Part shown: positions 1 through 10,400 of the stretch, piece by piece
Position numbering within the stretch: the stretch's first letter is position 1
Layout: each line of letters opens with the position of its first letter
From: Hepsetus odoe
Taxonomy: Eukaryota; Chordata; Actinopteri; Characiformes; Hepsetidae
Direction of reading: 5' to 3'
Assembly (NCBI GenBank): GCA_017165825.1
Contig: CM029386.1
Coordinates: 2,462,742 to 2,526,741, forward strand
DNA length: 64,000 nucleotides
The notes under the pieces: model-generated
What the model saw: only the letters and a program-made list of their open reading frames with translations
Databases searched by the model: none
What the model was told of the DNA's origin: nothing
Program-made: the position numbers and the translations under genes

Positions 1-1159
1 ATAATTATTGAAATGAAGTCTATCTGTCTGCAATCTAAGTGTCACATGATCTCTCAGTATAAACACACCTTTTCTCCAAACAAGCTGGGACAAAGTTGTT
101 GAGTAGAAGTGCATGTAAGTCAGGGTTGGGTTATAAAATATCCACCTTGATGATCCCTCGAGCACCATCAAATCCATCATTCTAAATTGGAAAGAACATG
201 GTAACAAACCCAAGCAAGAGAGAGCCACCCACCAAAACTCAACAGACCGGGTAAAGAGGGCGTTAATCAAAGAGCTGCACAGAGACGACAGGTAACCCTG
301 AAGGAGTGGCAGAGTTCCACAATAGAGACTGGAGTATCTGTCCATAGGACCACAATAAGCTGTACACTCCATAGAGCTTAACGTAAATAAGAAGGCACAT
401 TTAGAGTTTGCCAAAAGGCATCTGGGCGACTCCCCAGATGTATGGAGGAAGGTGCTCTGGTCAGATGAGACTAAATGCACCAGCCACCAAGGAAATGCTG
501 GTGTCTGGTGCAGACCCAAATTTATCCCATCACCCAAAGAACACAATCGCCACCGTGAAAGATGGTGGTGGCAGCATCATGCTGTGAAAATGTTTTTCAG
601 CAGTAGGAACTGGGGAACCAGTCAATGAGGGAAGGATGATGGGAAAACAGGGATGGCTCTCTTTGAGCAAACCTGTGTCAGTCTGCCTGTGATGAGACTT
701 GACGAGGTTCACCTTTCCAGCAGGACAATAACCCAAGCAACTACAAAGCAACACTTGAGGGGGGTTTAAGGGAGAAACATTTAAATGTGTTGGAATGGTT
801 TCTAAATAAAGTCCAGACCAATCCAATTGAGAATCTGTAATAGACTTGAAGATTGCTGTTCACAAGCAGAAACCACTAAAGATGAAGGAGCTGAAGCAGT
901 TTTATGAGCAGGAATGCAAAATCCCAGTGGCAAGATGCCGTGGCAAGCCCAAAGATATTTATACAAAGCGACTTGCAGGTGTAATTACCGCAAAAGATGG
1001 CTCAACAAAGTACTGACTTTGGCAGGGTTAACAGTTCTGCATGTTGTAGTTTTCTGTAATTTTGAGTCCCATTTGTTGTTTCAAGAAAAAACATCTCTTC
1101 AAAGTTGTAGAAGAAAAACTAAATAAAATTGTAAAACTCAAACAATCCATTTTAACATT

Positions 1160-1160
<1 letters not shown>
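1..1160 (+). pseudogene. Decayed Tc1-like DNA transposon (transposase relic), cut by the window edge
   Basis: The nucleotide sequence follows the layout of a common fish Tc1/mariner transposase: a leader near base 1-60, a region like a helix-turn-helix DNA-binding domain at about 160-350, and the later catalytic part at about 440-1000. Recognisable stretches include the one that in intact copies encodes a GGGS-type segment (about 562-585) and the one before the last catalytic residue (about 808-835, normally SPDLNPIENLW). Stops and indels break every frame, so it cannot make transposase. The left end lies outside the window; the right end fades out before the (CA)n tract at 1162. The family was recognised from its nucleotide pattern only. 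Confidence 0.75.
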
Positions 1161-1161
<1 letters not shown>

Positions 1162-1209
<48 letters not shown>

Positions 1210-1236
1210 ATACACACACACACACACCCACACACT
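1162..1236. repeat. (CA)n microsatellite
   Basis: An almost pure CA dinucleotide tract with a few interruptions, lying between the Tc1 relic and the last LRR exon relic. Confidence 0.95.
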
Positions 1237-1315
1237 GCCGCACAATAATAATAAAGTAAGTATGTGTTTTAAATAATATAGTCAACTATTTGTACAATTT
1301 TGTTGGTATTCTGAC

Positions 1316-1489
1316 CTGAGAGTCTCCAGTTTACAGTGTGAACTCCTCAGTCCAGCAGAGAGCAGCTCCAATTCTGAATCCTGCAGGTCATTGTTACTGG
1401 AGGAATAGATCTTTCAGGGAGTTTTCTGACTGTAAAACTGACTGCAGGGTTTGGGATAGGACTGTTTACTGAGTTTACACACAGTGAGT
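1316..1489 (-). pseudogene. LRR exon 4, frameshifted relic
   Basis: A recognisable LRR module (acceptor TTTTACAG before 1489, GT at its 3' border) with small insertions relative to its sisters. A net 2-bp insertion in the region encoding KQSC(Q)TL throws the frame into a TGA about 50 nt further on. More changes follow in the DLSNND region. It is the most diverged of the four modules. Confidence 0.7.
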
Positions 1490-4400
1490 CTGTAAAAGAA
1501 GAGTAAATACAACACTTCTCATAACATCTTACACAGAAATATTAGCATATTTTTTAGCACATTTCCATAGTTCTTGGAAAAGAAAAAAAAAAACTGCAGA
1601 TGGTCTGTCTTCACAAAATCTTGATCTGAGAGCTCCAGTTTACAGAACTTATATTTATCTTCAGTGATGAAGAGACAGAATCCTCACCTGAGAGTCTCCA
1701 GTTTACAGTGTGAACTTTATATTTATCTCTCAGTGATGAAACCTGAGAGTCTCCAGTTTACAGTGTGAACTCTTCAGTCCAGCAGAGAGCAGCTCCACTC
1801 CTGAATCCTGCAGGTCATTGTTACTGAGGTCCAGATCTTTCAGGGAGTTTTCTGATTGTAAAACTGACTGCAGGGTTTGACAGGACTGTTTACTGAGTCT
1901 GCACACAGTGAGCCTGTAAAAAACAAACTCATTTAATGAATCACTACCAGATTAACATATTTAGAGGATTCTCCTCACAACATTCCTGTTTCATAAATTA
2001 AATCAGGATTAACACTCAGTTATATATTAATGGAAATAATAAAACAAACAGAGTTAAAAGAAAAGGAAAATTGGATAAAAAAAAAAAAATACAGTGATGC
2101 CTAAATACTTCTCTGACCTGAGAGTCTCCAGTTTAGAGTGTGAACTTTATATTTATCTTCAGTGATGAAGAGACAGAATCCCTCACCTGAGAGTCTCCAG
2201 TTTACAGTGTGATCTTCAGTCCAGCAGAGAGCAGCTCCACTCCTGAATCCTGCAGGTCATTGTTGCTGAGGTCCAGATCTTTCAGGGAGTTTTCTGATTG
2301 TAGAACTGACTGCAGGGTTTGACAGGACTGTTTACTGAGTCTGCACACAGTGAGCCTGTAAAAGAAGAGTAAATACAACACTTCATACAGAAGATCAGAC
2401 AGAAAAACACAAATAACATTTACATAATTACACAGTTCTAGTGTAAAACTGAAGAACATCCCTGTGTGTTTTAAACCTGAGAGTCTCCAGTTTACAGTGT
2501 GAACTTTATATTTATCTTCAGTGATGAAGAGACAGAATCCTCACCTGAGAGTCTCCAGTTTACAGTGTGAACTCTTCAGTCCAGCAGAGAGCAGCTCCAC
2601 TCCTGAATCCTGCAGGTCATTGTTACTGAGGTCCAGATCTTTCAGGGAGTTTTCTGATTGTAGAGCTCTAGCCAGAGTTTCAAGGGACTGTTTTGAAAGA
2701 TTACACCCAGCAAATCTACAATTTAAGGAGAACATTTAAATCAAATATGAAAACTGAGAAACTGTGTTGCATTTGGAGTTACGTGAAAAAAATATTTTTT
2801 AATACAAGTTCTATTCAGTTCCTTTCCATTTGTTCTGCACATGGTTTTGTCTTGATTCTTTTCTTCTTCTTCTTCTTCTTCTTCTTTTGCTTTTGGCTGC
2901 TCCCGTTAAGGGGTTGCCACAGCGGATCAACTGTCTCCATTTCTTCATGTCCTCTGCATCTTCCTGCTTCAAATCGACCACCTCTTTGTTCTCTCTCACC
3001 ACGTCCAAAAACCTCCTCTTTGGTCTTCCTCTTCTCCTCTTTCCTGGCAGCTCCAGCTTCAACATCCTCCTTCCAATATAATCCTCATCTCTCCTCTGGA
3101 CATGTCCAAACCAACACAAACTTGCTTCTCTAACTTTGTCTCCAAAACGTCTAACCTGAACTGTCCCTCTAATATACTTATTTCTAATCCTGTCCATCCT
3201 CGTCACACCCAACGAAATTCTCAGTATCTTTAACTCTGACACCTCCAGCTCCACCTCCTGCCTTTTCGTCAGTGCCACTGTCTCCAACCCATACAACATA
3301 GCTGGTCTCACAACTGTCCTATACACCTTCGCTTTTACTCTAGCTGGTACGCGTCTGTCACAAATCACTCCAGCCACTCTTCTCCCCCCTTTCCAACCTG
3401 CCTGCACTCTCTTCTTCACCTCTCTTCCACACATCACCGTTACACTGAACTGTTGATCCCACGTATTTAAACTCCACCACCTTTGTTACCTCCACTCCCT
3501 GCATCCTAACCACTCCACTTTCCTCGCTTTCATTCACACTCATGTATTCTGTCTTTGCCCTACTCACTTTCATTCCTCTGCTCTCTAGAGCAGATCTCCA
3601 TCTCTCCAGGCTGCTCCCTACTCTCACTACAGATCACAATATCATCAGCAAACATCATTGTCCATGGAGACTCCTGTCTAACCTCGTCCGTCAACCTGTC
3701 CATTACTATTACAGACAAGAATGGGCTCAGTGCTGATCCTTGATGTAATCCAACCTCTACCTTAAATGCATCCGTCACTCCCACTGCATATCTCACCACT
3801 GTTACACTGCCATCATACATATCCTGAACTACTCTCACATACTTCTCTGTAACACCAGACTTCCTCATACAAAACCACAACTCCTCTCTAGGCACCCTGT
3901 CATATGCATATAAGTCCACAAAGGCATAATGCAGCTCCCTCTGACCTTCTCTGTACTTCTCCATCAACACCCTCAGAGCAAACACCGCATCTGTAGTGCT
4001 CTTTCTTGGCATAAAACCATACTGTTGTTTACTAATCCTCACCTCCTTTCTCAACCTAGCTTCCACTACTCTTTCCCATAACTTCATGCTGTGGCTGATC
4101 AACTTTATCCCTCTATAGTTACTACAGCTCTGTGCGTCACCCTTATTCTTGAAAATCGGTACCAGTGCACTCCGTCTCCACTCCTCAGGCACCCTCTCAC
4201 TTTCCAAGATTGTGTTAAACAATCTGGTCAGAAACTCAACTGCCATCTCCCCTAAACACCTCCATGCTTCCATCGGTATGTCAACCGGTCCAAAAGCCTT
4301 TCCATTCTTCATCCTCTTCATCACTGCCCTTACTTCCATCTTGTTTATTTGCTGCACTTCCTGGTTCACTCTCCTCACATCATCCAATCTTCTCTCTCTC

Positions 4401-7400
4401 TCATTTTATTTATTCATGAGCCCCTCAAAGTATTCCTTCCATCTGCTCAACACGTTCTGTTCACCTGTGAGTACGTTTCCATTTCTATCTTTAATCGCCC
4501 TGACCTGCTGCACATCTTTCACAGATCTGTCTCTCTGTCTAGCCAAACGGTAAAGGTCCTTTTCTCCCTCTTTGCTGTCCAACCTCTCATACAATTCACC
4601 AAATACCTTATCTTTGGCCTTTGCTACCTTTGCTATGCCTGTCTGCTTTCTTCATCTCTCTGACTGTCCCATGTCTTCTTTGCATCCCTCTTCTTCTGTA
4701 TACACTCCTGAACTTCTCAGTTCCAAAAGCAGGTTTTCTTAACCTCCTTCTTCCTTCCAGATGTCACACCAAGTACATTTCTAGTCATCTGCCTCATCAC
4801 TTCTGCAGTAGTTTCCCAGCAATCCAGTAGCTGTTCAACACCTCCCAGTGCCCGTGTTAACTACTGCCTGAATTCCACCTTGCAGTCCTCCTCCTTCAGC
4901 TTCCACCACTTGATCCTCGACTCTGTCATCACTTTCCACTTCTTCATGACCTCCAAGGTCATCCTACAGACCACCATGCTCTGCTGTTTAGCTACACTCT
5001 GCCCTGTCACTACTTTGCAGTCTCCAATCTCTTTCAGACTGACCCTCCTGCAAACAATATAATCTACCTGGATGCATCTTCCTCCACTCTTAAACGTCAC
5101 CCTGTGCTCCTCTGTCTTCTTAAAATAAGTATTAACTACAGCCATTTCCATCCTTTTTGCAAAATCTACAACCATCTGACCTTCAGCATTCCTCTCCATG
5201 ACACCATGCCTACCCTACACACCTCCTCATCCCCTCTGTTCCCTTCACAAACATGGCCATTAAAATCTGCACCAATCACTCTCTCTCACTTGGGCACACT
5301 CTCTATCACTTCATCTAACTCACTCCAGAATTTTTCTTTCTCTTCCATCTCACAACCAACTTGTGGAGCATATGCACTAACAACTTTCATTATCACACCT
5401 TCAACTTCCAGCTTCAAACTCATCACCCTCCCTGACACCCTCTTCACCTCCAAAACACTCTTCACATACTCTTCCTTCAGGATAACACCTGCTCCATTCC
5501 TCCTTCTATCCACACCATGGTAGAACAGTTTAAACCCCCCTCCAATACATCTGACTTTACTTCCCTTCCATCTAGTCTCTTGCACACACAAAATGTCAAC
5601 CTTCCTTCTCTCCATCATATCAGCTCATTCTCTACCTTTACCAGTCATGCTGCCAACATTAAAAGTCCCTACCCTCACTTCCACTCTCCTCTCCTTCTTT
5701 CTCTCCTCCTCCCTCTTCTTCTCTTCTTCTCCTCCTTTGGACAACAGTAGCCCAGTTTCCACCAGCACCCTGTAGGCTAACAGCACGGCTGATGGCGTTG
5801 CACACAAACTGTAAGAGCCCTACCCCGACGGGGCACTAGGGGGAGCCAAAACGCTATTGGGAGACCAATCATTTACATTTATGGCATTTAGCAGATGCTC
5901 TTATCCAGATTTCCTAATATCCAATTCCTAATTACAGGGACAGTCCCCCTGGAGCAACTCCAGGTTAAGGGTCTTGCTCAGGGTGTTTGCACAGGGTTGA
6001 TTTGTTGGAATATTTCTCAGTTTAAACACAATTTGTGGTGGTGGTAGTGCCAGAGGTTGGATTTAAACCGAGGATCCGTTGAGCCATTGGTCCACAGGCA
6101 AATATCCTACCACTAGACCACCACCACCCTCTCAGTCAGTTGCAGTAATCAACAGTGATTCGGTTCACCTATGCTCTTCCGAAGGGAAGGAAAACAGTGC
6201 AGAGTTGCTGGGTTGTTTAATGACACAGACTGTAATTTCGTAAACATCCCTGGGCGCGCTCTCTCTCTCTCTCTCAGATCGGCACCCTCGAGCCTTGTCT
6301 TGTTGTGCTGCCTGATGCTGCTCCCCCCCTCCCCCCCACCCTATGAGTTTCTCAAGTTTCTCGTTCTCACTAAAACATTTAAGCTCAAACACATATCTGT
6401 TTTGAGCATTTTGTTTCCCACCTGTTTTGAGAGCTTTATTTTCCACCCATTTCTGGGTTGGTTGCGGTGTATTTTGGCTACTGGCAGCTTCAGTTACTGC
6501 ATTTGGGTCCTAAACCAGTATGGTTCCCTGCGTTCAGAGTGGGTAACACCATTACACAAACAAAATAATAATAATAATTAAAAATATATATTTAAGAGAC
6601 TATTTTGAGTTTTCTTCAATGGGGCAGCGGTGGCCTAGCGGTTAGGGCATTAGCTGCATGATCGGAGGATCAGGGGTTCAAACCCCTTCCCAATAGGTTG
6701 CCCTGAGGTACCCTTGAGCAAGGTACCGTCCCCATCACTGCTCCCCGGGCGCTTTCAATAGCTGCCCACTGCTGCACGGGTTTGAGTGTGCATGGGTTAA
6801 ATGCAGAGGTCCAATTTCGTTGTGGTTCATGTGTGCTGTGCCATGACCTCGCAATGACAAGGGTTGTCACTTTCACTTTTCACTTTCACTTTTCCTAACA
6901 GCTCGACAGTCTGTCTCTCCTGCCAGTTTTAGTTTCTACCACTTATTGTTTTCCACTTGTTTTGAAATTTTGTCTTTTTTTTGTTTTCCAACTTTTGATG
7001 TTCTCCACCCATTTTTCTTCCACCCATCTAGGCCTATTTTGTCCCATTTGATTTTCCACCAGCTTTGGAATAAGTTTTTTGGGTTTTGCTGCACCTGACC
7101 TCTGAGGCTCCTGCTCTTCCTCACTCAATGTGGCCACACCTTTACCTTTTGTATATTTCACAACTCAGACTTTCAGAAAAACATCAATAAAGAGTAGAAT
7201 TTCTAAATCCAACATCAGGTATACAATACACTCGTAATGGTGGATTTGAGGCAGTTTAGAAACTCATTTCTAAGAACTCTAAAAAGTGGTCTTTTTCTTT
7301 TTTTTCTTTAATTATCATGGAACATGTAACTTGTTTAATTATACTGGCTACAGATCAGAAGAGTACCAACTTCTGCCTAAATATAATTCTAATAAACACT

Positions 7401-10400
7401 CACTGAGCTTTTCTGTAGTTTCCGATCGCTGGGATGAGTCGTCTGTAACCCTCCTCTGATGTGTTGAACTTCTTCAGGTTAAACTCTTTCTTCTCATACT
7501 GGGAGTTTAGACGCATGTAGGTGATGACTGAGCACTGGACTGGAGAGAGCTGCTGTTTAGAATATTTATCTGAAATGAGAGAGACCGTGTAAGCTTCCAA
7601 ACTCACCGTTATCCAGAAAGTGAAACTGTAACTGCAATTTTTCGTTTTTTCACATTGTACATTTTACAAAGGCAGCTTGTGAGAGAAAACATTCAGAAAT
7701 AAATGACCCTCCCTTTTGTGTAGTTGACCATAAAACATGAACTGTTTGCCCTGATTTCACACGTTTGATAACTTCATTTACATATTTCACTGGGGCTCAA
7801 TGATTTGGATAAAATACTTGCAAATTATTAAAACAGTATCTCCACTAAAGTTTCATTATTGTTTTAAAATGTATCTAAAAACCCAGGTCCTTTTTTGCCT
7901 TAATATTTATTTTGGGTTTTTTGTTAACTTGAGGCTAAATTACTAATTGTTATGTACCAGTCTGTCGATTTACAAGCTTAGCAATTATTTACTTTGTTAT
8001 TGTCCATATTTGATAATAAAACACATAATTTAAATTGCAGCCCTTGCCATTTTAAAATTTGTTTTCCATTTAATTGTGATTTTGCCATAAAGAAAATTTA
8101 CCCCTAATGATTTAACAGAAACAGCAGCAAATTGATCAATTTCCATGTCCAATCCAAAAAGTGTTGCTGCCTTGTAATGATTTTACAATAGCTGAAGACA
8201 TTTCTAACAATAAGAAATAATCTGATCATGTGCATCGTAACAGACTATAATCATGATAACACAAAACGTTCATTTCTGTTCTTAATGAGGATTGTGTATT
8301 ATTGCAGTAGATCGACTCTTTCTGCGTGTTCAACTCTGCTGTGCTAATCTGACAACACAGTCTTTAACTTCTTGGTTCAGTCAGATGTTCCTCCATCTTT
8401 AAACAATCACTGCTGGTAAAGTATGTGTTCAGGCTGCACTCATGTTATGAACAATGTGCAGAAAGTTACAACTGAATTCTCCCAGTTGTAGCATCTGCTC
8501 CTACTTCTAAAGAAGACTAAGACATAACATATTCTAAGCATTCATCACCGAGGAAGAGAGCTGCAGGAAAGTTAATGAACATTTCTACATCACTTCTGGA
8601 GTTCAAAAGTCACTTTTGAAGTGTTGTTGTTTAGGGTGTGAAAGGCATGATCAACAGTTTTAATGCACATGCTTCAAAATACTGAGACTGTTCTTTTAAG
8701 CAAAGTTATTCAATACATGTTTTAAATATAAAAATAATATTTCAAAAGATGTAAGATGTACCTTTCAAGATGTAAGCTATAAAGGCAGCTAACACAACAG
8801 CAAAAACTGAAATACAGATGATGGCAATCTTCCCAGCATGAAAACCAGCTCCTGAAATACAGACCAGATAAAACGTCAAACCAGGCCAAACGCCAAACAT
8901 ATTTAGTGATACAAAATCTTCAAAGACTTCAAGAAATAACCTTAAAATTATTTCAGAAAGTTATTTAAGTGAGTTATCTTAGAGTAACATCCTGAAACCC
9001 TGCACAGCTGATATTCTTATTGTATATTTAATAAACTGAGATTTCATCTGTGATCGCACTCTGTTAACTGTTAATTAACTAATTAGTTAATGATTAACCA
9101 AGCATACTTACTACTTAACAACCACTTAATTAGCAATTAACTCTTAATTAAATTAATATAATACCTTGTAAGGCAATATCTTTTTCAGAGCACATTAAGT
9201 AAAGAAAAGGGTCAGTAAAAAGAAATTACTCATCATGTGACCTGACCATATCATGACCACTGAATATGTGGACATGAAAATGTCCAAGAAAGGTCTATGT
9301 TAAACCTGAAGCTGCATAATAGAAGAAAAATGTAATGATAAATGAACAGATAGTTCATGAATTTAGTGCATTTTTATTTTTGTGAGTAAACTCATTTGTC
9401 TCACAAATGTTTAATTTGCAATAAACAAGCAACATTCAGTAAAAAGTAAATATATGCTTAAAGCTAAAGATAAACTAGAATACCATTTTATAAATTATGT
9501 TAACATAAAAGTATTTAATACTTAATAAACAGTTAAGTGATAACAATTATGTGAAATTAAAACTTTATTAGATCATTAATTACTTTCTGGCCCTTACAGT
9601 GTGACTGATTAAAGAGTGTATTTTTTAAAAGTAATTAATAAGTAATGATACAATGAAACTGTAAGAACTTTTACCTCTAACTTCAACATGAACATTTACA
9701 TCGTCATACCAGGACTCAAATTTAACAGCACACTGATAAACTCCTTCATCTGAGGGCTGGACTGCTGAGAGTTTCAGTGATGTGTTGCCTTTCTTCAGTT
9801 CTTCTTTAAATAAACTGGTTCTTCCTTTATAAGACTCCATCTGTCTCTCATTTCGGTCTTTATAATTTTCATAGAGATGCACTAGTGTCTCTTCTAGTTG
9901 CAGCCTCATCCACTCAACTTCCATGTCCTCAGCACTGAGGCTTGGTTGGAGAGAACAGGGCAGAACCAGATCTTCACCAGCATTTACAACAAGATGAGCA
10001 GCTGGACCCACAACCTTTAAATATGCTAGAAAGAAAAAAACAAAAGTTGTGTCCAGTTTCTCAAGTTTTCTCAAGTACAAGTAGGTGAAAGTGTAGCGCT
10101 TCTACAGAGAACTGGATGAGAGACCCCCAGTTATTGAAATTTCATGTGTTCCCACTATAGAAACATCAAATATATTCAGTATACTCTTGTATATTATATG
10201 TGTTGTATGAGAGATTTGACAGTAAGGAGGGAGAAAATTACCTATACAGATTAGCTGGATAGGGAGAGAGAGCTGGGAAAGATGTGCAGCAGCTCAGTGC
10301 AAGTAAGCGTAGAAATGGAAATGTACGCACAGGTGAACAGAGCATGTTGAGCAGATGGAAGGAGTACTTTGAAGGGCTGATGAATGAAGAGAATGAGAAA

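Larger units (their letters stand above)
1620..2545 (-). repeat. Tandem duplication tract of LRR exon ends and intron starts
   Basis: Besides the full modules, short partial copies occur at about 1629-1742, 2117-2186 and 2477-2544. Each joins the last 25-30 nt of an LRR exon (CTGGAGACTCTCAG core) to the same intron start with a GATAAATATAAAGTTC block. The pattern points to unequal exchange between neighbouring LRR exon units. Confidence 0.7.

Noticed and set aside
530..826. 98-codon minus-strand ORF
   Set aside because: Antisense of the decayed Tc1 transposase.
5104..5775. Ser/Leu/Thr-rich plus-strand ORFs over the RTE element
   Set aside because: Antisense shadows of the LINE endonuclease coding region.
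6621..6690. Possible functional tRNA gene at the SINE head
   Set aside because: The A and B boxes are present, but the sequence cannot form a full tRNA cloverleaf convincingly, and it is repeated as a SINE many times.
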